This document shows positions 1 through 7,702 of a stretch of 22,630 bases of DNA, piece after piece. Made by a program: the position numbers and the translations under genes. Source of the stretch: Bacteroidales bacterium UBA1208 (lineage in GTDB: Bacteria > Bacteroidota > Bacteroidia > Bacteroidales > P3); assembly GCA_002309955.1 (NCBI GenBank), contig DBXQ01000123.1, forward strand, positions 386 to 23,015. Reading direction: 5' to 3'. A model generated the notes under the pieces. It saw only the letters and a program-made list of their open reading frames with translations, was not told the DNA's origin and ran no database searches. The first letter of the stretch is position 1; every line of letters begins with the position of its first letter.

Positions 1-100
1 ACATTGACACATACGATAAACAACCGATGAGGTTAGGCAGCTCGAAGCGACAGGTTGTGAATTGCTTAAAAAGAGAACATTGACACATACGATAAACAAC
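1..100 (+). CRISPR. Right end of a type II-C CRISPR array (47-bp repeat)
   Basis: A complete 47-bp repeat lies at 54-100. It starts GTTGTGAATTGC and ends CGATAAACAAC. The last 24 bp of another copy lie at 1-24 and match it exactly. The spacer between them, 25-53, is 29 bp. A repeat of 47 bp starting GTTGTG with spacers of about 30 bp is characteristic of Bacteroidota type II-C loci, and cas2-cas1-cas9 lie next to it. The array continues beyond the left edge, so its size and remaining spacers are unknown. By analogy with related repeats, crRNA would be read on the plus strand, making 54-100 the terminal repeat. That orientation is inferred. No degeneration is visible in the part of the repeats that can be compared. 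Confidence 0.93.
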
Positions 101-151
101 ACGATTCCGGTATCTAAGTGATAATCAATGTTCAGGAGGCTGTCAATGATT
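101..151 (+). other. Array-flanking segment with partial anti-repeat complementarity (tracrRNA candidate)
   Basis: Two short pieces are complementary to the core of the CRISPR repeat. TCAATGTTC at 125-133 pairs with repeat bases 75-83, and TGTCAATG at 141-148 pairs with repeat bases 78-85. A rho-independent terminator follows directly, giving the usual anti-repeat-then-hairpin order of a tracrRNA on the plus strand. Against it, the pairing does not reach the GTTGTG start of the repeat, where known type II duplexes are normally strong, and no promoter is evident. This is a candidate only. Confidence 0.25.
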
Positions 152-183
152 AAAAAAATCCCACTTATTGAGTGGGATTTTTT
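152..183. terminator. Bidirectional rho-independent terminator between the array and cas2
   Basis: An A-run leads into TCCCACT, then the loop TATTG, then AGTGGGA and a T-run. The stem is 13 bp (153-165 with 171-183) and is flanked by A/T runs, so it can terminate on both strands. It can end the cas9-cas1-cas2 message reading leftward and any transcript leaving the array rightward. It could also be the 3' end of a small RNA such as a tracrRNA made on either strand. Confidence 0.85.
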
Positions 184-219
184 ATTTTATGAAGTGCTTT
201 TTTTGATTCTGTTGAAAGG

Positions 220-552
220 TTAGAAGAGTTCTAACTGTTGGCCGGGTGCGCTGGGAGGAATCTCCTTTTTGCAGACGTATAATTCTATGTCGGCAAATTG
301 TTTGTCGGTGATGGTTAGGCATCCCACTTGTCCGTATAGGGGCAGCATGGAACGGACGCGCTTCAGGTGTACATCGGCATTCTCGCGGCTGGCGCAATGG
401 CGGACATAAATGGAGAACTGAAACATAGTGAATCCATCGGCAAGGAGATTCTTGCGAAAGTCGGCAGCGGCTTTGCGCTCTTTTTTTGTATCGGTGGGCA
501 GATCGAAAAAAACAAGCAGCCACATAATGCGGTATTCAGAGAAACGATCCAT
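220..552 (-). CDS. cas2: CRISPR-associated endoribonuclease Cas2
   Basis: This 110-residue protein is the usual size for Cas2. The first strand, WLLVFFDLPTDT (residues 11-22), carries the conserved aspartate D17 at the end of a ferredoxin-like beta strand. It is followed by a helix with the FRKNLLADGF segment and the FQFSIYVR strand typical of type II Cas2. Cas2 is the dimeric core of the Cas1-Cas2 integrase that inserts new spacers next to the leader; its nuclease activity is generally not needed for adaptation. The ATG shares one base with the cas1 stop codon (TAATG), which implies translational coupling. It is the last gene of the cas operon, before the terminator at 152-183. Confidence 0.95.
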   Translation of the reverse strand: MDRFSEYRIMWLLVFFDLPTDTKKERKAAADFRKNLLADGFTMFQFSIYVRHCASRENADVHLKRVRSMLPLYGQVGCLTITDKQFADIELYVCKKEIPPSAPGQQLELF

Positions 553-1460
553 TATAGTTCAGGATAGGAAAGTTTGCGACATTCGCCCGAGAAGCAGCGG
601 GCAAGGGAGGCTGTGGTTTGGCTGGCAGCGACCATCAAGGGGCTGCGCTGGCCGTTGATGCGTACTTCAAGGGTTGGAATCGAGAGCAGAGAGCGTTTGA
701 TTTCGGTGGTCACTTCGGCTGTTTGAGGGTTTTGTTGGATAGTCTGGACTACCAGCCGGTCAACAAATGGGCGGTATGGTTCCATGATGTCGTCGGCCAG
801 GCAGTAGGCATTATAGCGGTTGTGATGATGAATGCCGAGGGTGGGTAGGAGGCCACTGCTTACCAAGGCACGGGCAATGACAGCACGCAAAACGGCATAA
901 CCATAGTTAAGGAAATTGTTGGGATAAAGACCATCGCGGCCACGGGTGAATCCTCTCATTTCTGGGAACATTTGGCTCCAATAGAATGCAGCGGCACGGC
1001 CTTCGAGATTGGTGCTGTCGTCGCTGCGTACCTCGTTAGCCCATTGCTGCATATTGCCGGTCTCAACATTGTACAATTCGCGTAGTAAGGCGGCCTGGTT
1101 AAGGATTTTCTGCTGTACGGTCTGTTGCCACAATTGTTTCCGGAGAGGAAGGGATGCTGATAATTGGTCTTGGAAGCGCTCGCTTTGCACCGTGTGACCT
1201 TCCAAAGGAAGCATCAATCCCACGGGCATGTGACGCTCATCGCAGGTGATGACAGAGGCGTTGTTGTCCAGCAGGGCGGCCATGAGGCCATGCGTAAGGG
1301 TGATTTGAGGATTGTCCAATACCACCATGCCGATGTCTTCAATGGGGATGTTGGCTTGCTTTCCGGGTTCGTCGCCCTGTCTCTCCACTCGCACCACCAG
1401 TTGCCTGTTGTGCATGGACAAATAGGCCGGGTTTGAAAAGCAAAGGGTACGTTTTATCAT
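552..1460 (-). CDS. cas1: CRISPR-associated integrase Cas1 (type II-C)
   Basis: This 302-residue protein begins MIKRTLCFSNPAYLS, the N-terminal beta domain of type II Cas1. The catalytic metal-binding residues appear to be E153 in NLEGRAAAFYW, the histidine of LGIHHHN (residues 208-214), and D224 or E227 in ADDIMEPYRPFVD. This is the expected E-H-D/E arrangement. Cas1 catalyses the strand transfer that integrates protospacers into the array, in complex with Cas2 and in type II with Cas9 assisting selection. It starts 4 nt after the cas9 stop and overlaps cas2 by one base, so the three genes form one operon. No csn2 or cas4 lies in the operon, which indicates subtype II-C. The DNA is clearly richer in G+C than the adjoining end of cas9. 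Confidence 0.96.
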   Translation of the reverse strand: MIKRTLCFSNPAYLSMHNRQLVVRVERQGDEPGKQANIPIEDIGMVVLDNPQITLTHGLMAALLDNNASVITCDERHMPVGLMLPLEGHTVQSERFQDQLSASLPLRKQLWQQTVQQKILNQAALLRELYNVETGNMQQWANEVRSDDSTNLEGRAAAFYWSQMFPEMRGFTRGRDGLYPNNFLNYGYAVLRAVIARALVSSGLLPTLGIHHHNRYNAYCLADDIMEPYRPFVDRLVVQTIQQNPQTAEVTTEIKRSLLSIPTLEVRINGQRSPLMVAASQTTASLARCFSGECRKLSYPEL

Positions 1461-1464
1461 GGTA

Positions 1465-4400
1465 TTATCCTATTTGAATGATGTTTCCTAAACGGTCTAC
1501 TTGAATGGGAATGCAAAAATCTCTAATCATTTTATCGTTGTAATCTTTTTGTGTTTTATTAGGAGATCCAAATTCTTTCCCTTCCAAAACAATATTTGCT
1601 ACGTTGATTGGAATACAATAAAAGTGGCCGTCGTCAAAGGAACGTACTCGGTATAGGTTAGAAGGATTAATGTGGTCTGGTATAGATTGTTCTTGTGTGG
1701 GTGGCATATAAATAATATCACCAGCAGATAGTATTTGTTTTATTATAGCATTTTCAGGAAGTAGTCCACAATGATGCTCCCTTTCTTTTCCATAGTTTTT
1801 TAGAAAGTATTCTAAATGTTTCTGCCAATGTTTACCATATTTTTTTTGGCATTCAACGGATACCTGCAATTCAACAACTAAAAAATTTCGTTTAGGACTG
1901 TCTTCTGTAGTATAAATAATGTAATGAAGGTTTTTCCCATCATCTCCATTGTAGTACTTGTAAGATTTTAATCCCGTGTCAGTAAGATTGAATTTATCGC
2001 CTTTTGTGTAGACACGCACTTTCTTAATAGGTTGATGCTTTTTCCCTTCATTCAATTGGATTATGTTGGCATTCATCCTATCGATACCTTCAGGGCTAAA
2101 GGCTTTTTGAGGATCTTTGTTTTCATTGAATAGATGTGAGATGAGAATTTTTTGTATACCAGTATCTGTAATCTTTTCTATTCTCTTTAATGCTTCATTT
2201 CCATTTGAACATTTGCCAAGATAGTTTGTTAATTCGTTATTATATCGTGTGGCGAAGTATCGGTCGTTGGTGTCTTTTGTGTAGTAGTATACTTCAATTT
2301 TACCATCAGCGGCTTCACTCCAAATATCCTTATGTTTGTCGAAGTATTCTATTATCTGCCTATCAGAGTGGTGAAGTGATTTAAAATATTTTACTTTCTC
2401 TTTCAACTCGCTGTCTACAATGTTGCCCGGGTTGGCAATGGCCTCTTTTGTTCTAACTTTTTTCTTCAATTGTAGATTCACCTCGCCAAATACCGTTTCT
2501 TTGTGCAAGGGTTTGCGGATTGCCCAACTGTCGCCTTTTTCCTGCGATTGTATTACATGCTTTCCGTTGCGCAATACAGAATAGTGGTTGGAAGTTTTGT
2601 TAATGATACGCAGGTTCTGCTTAAAACTGACAATGATGTTCTCCAACGTATGATATACATCTTCGGTAAAGGTTGGCCATGGCTTAATAAAATCACCGAA
2701 GTGCAGTTGTCGATTACCCTTTTTATCGAGGTAGTAATCTTTTGTTCTCAGTTTGTGTTGCAGGTCGTAGCGTTCGTTGCTTTCTGCAGATTTATTATTG
2801 AGAAGGTTTATATGGCTGCGGGTGGTACAGGCAATGACGATGGCATCCATGGCGTGGTGACGATGGTCAATTCGTTTTTTGTTGAACCCTTGTCGCATGT
2901 CGAGAGGCACATGGGGGATGGTGTGGCCTTCGGCTGTAATGGCAGTGAAGTTCGATGTTTGGGTGATTTTGTTTAGCCGTTCGAAGCGGGGCAGGATGAT
3001 ACGGTTCCACACATCATTGATACCCCAGTCGTGTTTAAGTCGATCAGTGGTAGTACCGTTGCATGGAATGACGTTTTTGGATGTGGTGGACTCCTCGAGC
3101 TGTTCCATTTCGTCTTTGGCACGCACGATATTAGATAGTAGATGCATCATTAGACGACTGATGTATCGGCTGTCTACCATTTGCCTTTGGGTGAAATCAT
3201 CGGGAATCTCGTCCATCAGCAGTCTTCTCATTTTGCCGGGGTTGTCGGCAAATAGTTTTTTGGTAAGTGCTTCATATTGTGATATGGTGAGGATTTCAAC
3301 CGTTTCACCCATGCTAAGTGTTACTGATTCTCCTGCATGTGTAGAGATGAATTCGTGTCCAAGTTCACGGTCTTTCAGTTGGTTGACTTCGGCTTCGCAA
3401 ATCACCTTGTTGGACATGGAGTCGTCAAACCATCGGCTTTGCGGTATGATATGTTCTATCTGGTATGCAGGAGTGAAGAGCTTGGCCAGTGGGATGGCTT
3501 TCCCAGTATAGGGCGATATGTATTTCTGGTCAAGCCATAGTTTGTATCGCATCACTTCGGCACGGCTGGGTTGATTTTTTGCTGCAGTGAAGCGTTTCTG
3601 AATATCCTTGATGTCATCAGGTATCTCAAGCCCTTGATGGAACACCCCATCTTCATATATCTTTAAAATTTCCTGTTGTGAAGGAGAGTTTGGCCGTACA
3701 TTTTCCACTTGGCATTCGGGATTCATTAATTCAGTTAGCAGAAGGCGTATACGTTGGTTTGTGGCTTCTCCCTCTGAAATGGCTTTTGTCAGTCTTTCTC
3801 TTTCGGCTTTAGTTTTCTTTAAGTCACGTCCAAGTTCAATGTGTATCTCGTCAATGGTACCCACCTGTTTCCATATATCTCGTACTACGCGGAGGCTTTC
3901 GGTGACTACTTGTTCCACAACGGGGTTGTTCAGTGAGTTGTGGCGGAAATGACTAAGGTATGTATCAATGTCTTCGGGTTTGTTCCATTTTTGAGCATCA
4001 ATGGCCTCGGAATGACGGTTGTAGACCAAATAGCAGGCCTGCCATGTGTTGAGCCTCTGGCATTGGTTTATATTCTCAAGATATTTGAATTTTTCACGTA
4101 CAGAGGCTGTCAGTGTGCTGTCCTCCTCACCAGTGATAATGTGTTCGATTCGACTACGAGTTTGCTCATCAATGGCATTTACGTTCCAATATTTGCCTTG
4201 GCGCATCAGTGGCAATAGGCGACTGATTGCTTTGGCAGAATAGGCACCATAGTCTTTGTCTTTGTATACCGTCAATCGTTTGAATGCTTTGACAAAAAGA
4301 CTGCATTTGTTTTCGTCCCATCTTTGGTGATTAGCGAATGTATGCAAAGCTTTTTCGTACTGACACTGGTCATCAATAGAGTACATAATATGCCATAGAT

Positions 4401-5958
4401 GAAGCTCTTTTTCAGGAGTGAGAAAGTCCTTGTCAATGCCGGCTTTGCTTAATCCACCCAAAAGTATTGAATGTGTCTCCCCAACGGGATATTTGCGTTC
4501 CTGCACATAGTTCCATCGGTATTGGGACGATTCTTTCTTTCCGATTTTGAAGTAATGTAGAATGGATGCTTGGTCGACCTCTTTTATTGAGGATAAATAG
4601 TCGTAAAGACTTACGTATGAATTGTTATCTGGCAGCAGTGTGGTAGTGATGTCGATGCCTTCTTTTAATATCCGCAGATTGGTAACGAACTGCCACAGAC
4701 GGAACTCTTGATATAAGGGATGAGACTTGGCAATACATTTGACGGGCCTCCCGTTGCGTTGTTCAAACGGGCAGTCGGCAATCAGTTGCTTTTTTGTTTT
4801 CAGTGGGCGTTGATAAAAAAGTATATCGTCCGTAAGTAAATAATTGAAGTCCTTGTTCGCTATACTGTTACGATATGCCTCATTGGCAGGGTAAAGTTCT
4901 TCAATGCAGTAGGTGTATAATTCTTTGTTGTTTAGTTCGGGTATATATCTTTGTTGTGTGTCCAGTATTCGGTGTAATTCTTCTTTGTAAAGGTTTCGAT
5001 CCACGGTTTGAACCAAATCGCCAATGATTTTTCGATCCGGGTTATTCCGCAGGCTTTGGTAGATGTATGCCCCTATGGTTGTCCCGGATTGCTGTATGTC
5101 GTGTTCGGTCTTTATTTTGTGAAGCCCCCAGTCTTCTTCGCTGGGTGAACTAATAGAAGGTGTATCTGTTCTATGTTGTCCGTTTTTGTCCAGTCTGAAA
5201 GTGGCAATAAAGCCGCGAGTCTTGCCTTCCCAATCAGGTGCTATGCGGAAAGCTCGACGGTACACCCAGCCGTTCTCTAATGTGATGTTGAACCATGTGC
5301 CACCTTTCTTGTCAGGCTCGCCAGTGTTCTCCACTTTTAATACTTTTAGCTCTTGGTATGATTTCTCTTCGCCCTTTTCCTCGGCATCTCCCATGCCCTC
5401 ATCGACTTTGCCTCGCAGCTGGTAATAGCCCCGTTTTTGGTTGAATTGTAAGAGCAACCATGCCAGTTCTTCTTTGCTTATGGGGTAGGTGAGGGCTTTT
5501 TGTCTTAGATAATATATTGTCCAATCGTAAGGGATTTTTTTGTCAAAACCCGCCATGCGGAAATCTGCCACCATCTCGTCAAAGGAAGTCTTGAACAGAA
5601 ATTCCATCTTCCCGTCTTTTCCTTCATGCCAAGCCAGTTTTGGCTCTTCGTTTCTGGGGAATTTGCCATAACGAGAAATCTGCGATGCGTAGTGTTCGGG
5701 CAGAAACCCTAATATGTTCAGTACACGCAGTAACCTCTCTCGTCTGAGGAGGAAACGTTCGTGTAGCCGCCGCATACCTCTGTACTTTGTACGATCAGCA
5801 GTAAATGAAACGGAATTGCCCTTTTCAAAATCCCCCAAACGTCCAGCATCCATGGGGATTATGCGTGAGCCAGCGGCCTCTATTTTGTTCTTTTCGTTGT
5901 CCACAACAGCCCATCCAATGCTGTTCGATCCCAAATCAAGTCCAATGATTTTTGCCAT
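1465..5958 (-). CDS. cas9: CRISPR-associated endonuclease Cas9 (type II-C, large form)
   Basis: This RNA-guided DNA endonuclease is 1497 residues when started at the ATG at 5958 (MAKIIGLDLGSNSIGWAVVD). An in-frame TTG 36 nt upstream is rejected because it lies next to the promoter box. The RuvC-I motif carries D8. An arginine-rich bridge helix (MRRLHERFLLRRERLLRVL) follows near residues 62-80. RuvC-II, IDEIHIELGRDLKK, carries E708. The HNH nuclease has IEHIIPQSR with H836 and a following NKV and N859. RuvC-III has HHAMD with H1034, H1035 and D1038. All expected catalytic residues for cutting both strands are therefore present. The region after about residue 1060 should hold the PAM-interacting domain. 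Its coding DNA after about codon 1186 is strikingly A+T rich. The length is at the high end for II-C, as usual in Bacteroidota. Confidence 0.97.
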   Translation of the reverse strand: MAKIIGLDLGSNSIGWAVVDNEKNKIEAAGSRIIPMDAGRLGDFEKGNSVSFTADRTKYRGMRRLHERFLLRRERLLRVLNILGFLPEHYASQISRYGKFPRNEEPKLAWHEGKDGKMEFLFKTSFDEMVADFRMAGFDKKIPYDWTIYYLRQKALTYPISKEELAWLLLQFNQKRGYYQLRGKVDEGMGDAEEKGEEKSYQELKVLKVENTGEPDKKGGTWFNITLENGWVYRRAFRIAPDWEGKTRGFIATFRLDKNGQHRTDTPSISSPSEEDWGLHKIKTEHDIQQSGTTIGAYIYQSLRNNPDRKIIGDLVQTVDRNLYKEELHRILDTQQRYIPELNNKELYTYCIEELYPANEAYRNSIANKDFNYLLTDDILFYQRPLKTKKQLIADCPFEQRNGRPVKCIAKSHPLYQEFRLWQFVTNLRILKEGIDITTTLLPDNNSYVSLYDYLSSIKEVDQASILHYFKIGKKESSQYRWNYVQERKYPVGETHSILLGGLSKAGIDKDFLTPEKELHLWHIMYSIDDQCQYEKALHTFANHQRWDENKCSLFVKAFKRLTVYKDKDYGAYSAKAISRLLPLMRQGKYWNVNAIDEQTRSRIEHIITGEEDSTLTASVREKFKYLENINQCQRLNTWQACYLVYNRHSEAIDAQKWNKPEDIDTYLSHFRHNSLNNPVVEQVVTESLRVVRDIWKQVGTIDEIHIELGRDLKKTKAERERLTKAISEGEATNQRIRLLLTELMNPECQVENVRPNSPSQQEILKIYEDGVFHQGLEIPDDIKDIQKRFTAAKNQPSRAEVMRYKLWLDQKYISPYTGKAIPLAKLFTPAYQIEHIIPQSRWFDDSMSNKVICEAEVNQLKDRELGHEFISTHAGESVTLSMGETVEILTISQYEALTKKLFADNPGKMRRLLMDEIPDDFTQRQMVDSRYISRLMMHLLSNIVRAKDEMEQLEESTTSKNVIPCNGTTTDRLKHDWGINDVWNRIILPRFERLNKITQTSNFTAITAEGHTIPHVPLDMRQGFNKKRIDHRHHAMDAIVIACTTRSHINLLNNKSAESNERYDLQHKLRTKDYYLDKKGNRQLHFGDFIKPWPTFTEDVYHTLENIIVSFKQNLRIINKTSNHYSVLRNGKHVIQSQEKGDSWAIRKPLHKETVFGEVNLQLKKKVRTKEAIANPGNIVDSELKEKVKYFKSLHHSDRQIIEYFDKHKDIWSEAADGKIEVYYYTKDTNDRYFATRYNNELTNYLGKCSNGNEALKRIEKITDTGIQKILISHLFNENKDPQKAFSPEGIDRMNANIIQLNEGKKHQPIKKVRVYTKGDKFNLTDTGLKSYKYYNGDDGKNLHYIIYTTEDSPKRNFLVVELQVSVECQKKYGKHWQKHLEYFLKNYGKEREHHCGLLPENAIIKQILSAGDIIYMPPTQEQSIPDHINPSNLYRVRSFDDGHFYCIPINVANIVLEGKEFGSPNKTQKDYNDKMIRDFCIPIQVDRLGNIIQIG

Positions 5959-5983
5959 AGGAGTATTGCATTTTTTCAATTTG

Positions 5984-6014
5984 CAAAAATACAACTATTC
6001 TTTTGATTTTACAA
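5984..6014 (-). promoter_or_regulatory. Promoter of the cas9-cas1-cas2 operon
   Basis: Read on the minus strand, TATTTTTG at 5991-5984 matches the Bacteroidota -7 box TAnnTTTG exactly. A TTG -33 element at 6014-6012 lies 20 nt upstream, the expected spacing. The box ends 25 nt before the cas9 ATG at 5958, leaving a short leader. No other promoter box is visible within the operon junctions, so one message probably covers all three cas genes. Confidence 0.75.
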
Positions 6015-6078
6015 GCGGAGGATGAAAAATGCTATCAAAAGGTGTCTGTATCGTTATTTTTACGGGTAGAGAATAATA

Positions 6079-6114
6079 ATCGGGAGCGAGCTAAATCTAC
6101 AACTCGCTCCCGAT
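6079..6114 (-). terminator. Strong hairpin, probable terminator of the upstream minus-strand gene
   Basis: A perfect 12-bp stem (ATCGGGAGCGAG at 6079-6090 with CTCGCTCCCGAT at 6103-6114) encloses a 12-nt loop. On the minus strand it is followed by ATTATTATTC, a moderate T-rich tail. It sits between the exported-protein gene ending at 6238 and the cas9 promoter, so it would stop read-through into the cas operon. The T-tract is interrupted, so efficient intrinsic termination is not certain. Confidence 0.55.
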
Positions 6115-6188
6115 AAGATAGGGGATGTCTCTTTAATTTAAATAGATACTTTGATAATAAGAGTTCTGTCTGTATTCTTTTTTGAGGA

Positions 6189-6228
6189 GGCTGGTGGCCC
6201 GTACTCCAGTGACGGGCTGGTGGCCCGT
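6189..6228. repeat. 14-bp direct repeat with an embedded hairpin after the exported-protein gene
   Basis: GGCTGGTGGCCCGT occurs at 6189-6202 and again at 6215-6228, a period of 26 bp. The second copy overlaps a hairpin, ACGGGC-TGGTG-GCCCGT (6212-6228). It lies 10 bp beyond the stop codon of the minus-strand gene at 6238. It may be a local tandem duplication of the 3' untranslated region. Confidence 0.6.
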
Positions 6229-6237
6229 GCTTCGGGA

Positions 6238-6990
6238 TTACAGCACTACGCGGTGGGTGAGCATGATGTAGCCTACGCGGCGGTTCAGGTTCTTCAGCGA
6301 GCCGTCGGCATAGGCGGTGTTGAAGAAGTTATGCAGGGGCATGGAGAACATGAGCATGGTCTTGTGGCGGCCTTTTGCCACGGTGTGGCTCAGGGTAAAG
6401 TCGAGGCCCCAGCCGCTCTGCAGCATCTCTTTGTTGCGGGGTTCCCATGTGCCACCGCATCCTACCACCTTGTCGTAGAACACACCGGCTTCAAATGAGT
6501 TCTCGTTGCTACCGAGCACCAATCCTGCCCGAGGCTGGAAATAAAAGCCGCGCAGATTATCGTCGTTGGGCATGAAGCAGATCTCCTGGCTTTTGTAGTA
6601 GGCACCGGCATAGATTCCAATGGGGCTGGGCTTCCACGAAACGTCAAGTCCGATGCCGTAATCTCCGATGCGTTTAAACGGGTTGCTGAATGCACGGTGG
6701 TATGGACCATAGATGTCGTGCATAGGGGCTTCGAAGCCGGCTTTCCCCATGCCTATCGGGAAAACCACGTCGGCATCGGGCAAGATGGCTCCAGCAATCA
6801 ACGCATCGGTGGCGTTTCCATTGGAGGCAAAGTGGACAACAGTGGTGTGGGCCAGATTGTACAATATCGTCGTCCAGTAGTTGGTCGACCACGCACGGGT
6901 GTTGAGTGTGAATTGGCTTTTTGTCCCCTGCGCCGAGACTCCGGCGGTCAGCAGAACTGTCATGATTACAATTAATAAGGTCTTTTTCAT
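6238..6990 (-). CDS. Exported protein, probably an outer-membrane beta-barrel; function unknown
   Basis: This 250-residue protein is not assigned to a family. The chosen start, ATG at 6990, gives a clean signal peptide (MKKTLLIVIMTVLLTAGVSAQ, cleavage after about residue 20). The open frame extends 13 residues further upstream but would include the promoter box at 7019-7026, so that start is rejected. The mature part has alternating hydrophobic and aromatic strands, for example YGIGLDVSW, IGIYAGAYYKS and FYFQPRAGLVLG, separated by polar turns. It ends with a strand, GYIMLTHRVVL. This pattern suits a small outer-membrane beta-barrel. It appears to be transcribed alone, with its own promoter and a hairpin downstream. 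Confidence 0.8.
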   Translation of the reverse strand: MKKTLLIVIMTVLLTAGVSAQGTKSQFTLNTRAWSTNYWTTILYNLAHTTVVHFASNGNATDALIAGAILPDADVVFPIGMGKAGFEAPMHDIYGPYHRAFSNPFKRIGDYGIGLDVSWKPSPIGIYAGAYYKSQEICFMPNDDNLRGFYFQPRAGLVLGSNENSFEAGVFYDKVVGCGGTWEPRNKEMLQSGWGLDFTLSHTVAKGRHKTMLMFSMPLHNFFNTAYADGSLKNLNRRVGYIMLTHRVVL

Positions 6991-7018
6991 GTGTAAAACG
7001 TTTTTGATTTGTATTGTG

Positions 7019-7026
7019 CAAATATA
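7019..7026 (-). promoter_or_regulatory. Promoter -7 box of the exported-protein gene
   Basis: On the minus strand TATATTTG matches TAnnTTTG and is preceded by an A-run and GTTG. The same A-run-GTTG context precedes the boxes at 9295 and 16734. It ends 28 nt before the ATG at 6990. A clear -33 TTG at the usual spacing is not seen. Confidence 0.6.
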
Positions 7027-7029
7027 CAA

Positions 7030-7401
7030 CTTTTTTTCCGATAATTAGCCACTGGTCTCCAATTGTTCAAATAAATCATTGCAAAGGAATGGCGATTCTT
7101 GGTAAACCTTCCTTTTCACACATGGTTATCTTCAATAAATCATTGATTTATCCTCAGGCGGGCATTGGGTTTAACAACGGTTGTGCTTTTCGGGAGACAT
7201 TTCCGTCTCGCAGCGATTCCGCACCACTTGCCGTGACGAAAGGCAGTCCTGCCGTCCGGAGTAAACGGAAACTATCCACAACAACGGGTGGCTGACAATG
7301 GAAACCAGTCGATATTTTTTTACCCCGTCAACTATGTCCGGTCGCAAGACATGAATGGGACAACCGAAACCAGCGAACTACAGACACTTGTTAGACAATA
7401 T
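7030..7401. other. Gene-free stretch with a small direct repeat
   Basis: I find no convincing gene between the promoter at 7019-7026 and the repeat cluster at 7402-7479. The open frames here are short and have no recognisable sequence. AATAAATCATTG occurs at 7070-7081 and again at 7134-7145; the second copy continues into a short palindrome. Nothing resembling a tRNA, riboswitch or known small RNA was recognised. Confidence 0.5.
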
Positions 7402-7479
7402 TTGAACGATATATCAACGTTAGTTCAACGATATTTTATCGTTGAAATATCGTTGAAGTATCGTTGAAGTATCGTTGAT
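7402..7479. repeat. Phased 11-bp repeat cluster (TATCGTTGAA iterons) upstream of the CstA-family gene
   Basis: TATCGTTGAA occurs at 7437-7446, 7448-7457 and 7459-7468, and with one change at 7470-7479. The period is exactly 11 bp, about one helical turn. An inverted copy, TTCAACGATA, lies at 7424-7433. It forms a 10-bp perfect stem with the first direct copy across a 3-nt gap. Degenerate inverted copies lie at 7402-7411 and around 7412-7421. Such spacing suits cooperative binding of a protein to one face of DNA. The cluster lies about 190 bp upstream of the promoter box at 7673. Confidence 0.75.
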
Positions 7480-7672
7480 ATGACGAAGAAAGTTAATTTG
7501 TGGTTTGCTGATAGGGATTGTCTCGTTCCGTGTATCGATGGCCGTTTCGGGGTTGTGGTTATTGCATGATAGTTCGTGTCAGGGGTACAGTGTTGCGATG
7601 GACATTTTTATGGCTTTGTCTCAGATATGGGTTGCTTGATAGAAAAAAAACTGTCATGTTTGAAAAAATACG

Positions 7673-7680
7673 TATCTTTG
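7673..7680 (+). promoter_or_regulatory. Promoter -7 box of the CstA-family gene
   Basis: TATCTTTG matches TAnnTTTG and ends 22 nt before the ATG at 7703. An A-rich tract lies just upstream. No TTG at the proper -33 spacing is evident, so activation may depend on a regulator. Confidence 0.65.
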
Positions 7681-7702
7681 CAGATTCAAAAAACGTATTA
7701 TC

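Noticed and set aside
2879..3511. 210-codon plus-strand open frame inside cas9
   Set aside because: It lies antisense to the HNH and RuvC-III coding region, has Ser-rich low-quality sequence and no family features, so it is a shadow of cas9.
5959..5994. Twelve-residue N-terminal extension of Cas9 from a TTG codon
   Set aside because: It abuts the -7 promoter box at 5984-5991, and Cas9 proteins normally begin directly before the RuvC-I motif. The ATG at 5958 fits both points.
5995..6237. tracrRNA between cas9 and the upstream gene
   Set aside because: I compared this region on both strands with the repeat and found no anti-repeat. The strong hairpin at 6079-6114 has no repeat complementarity and is better placed as a terminator.
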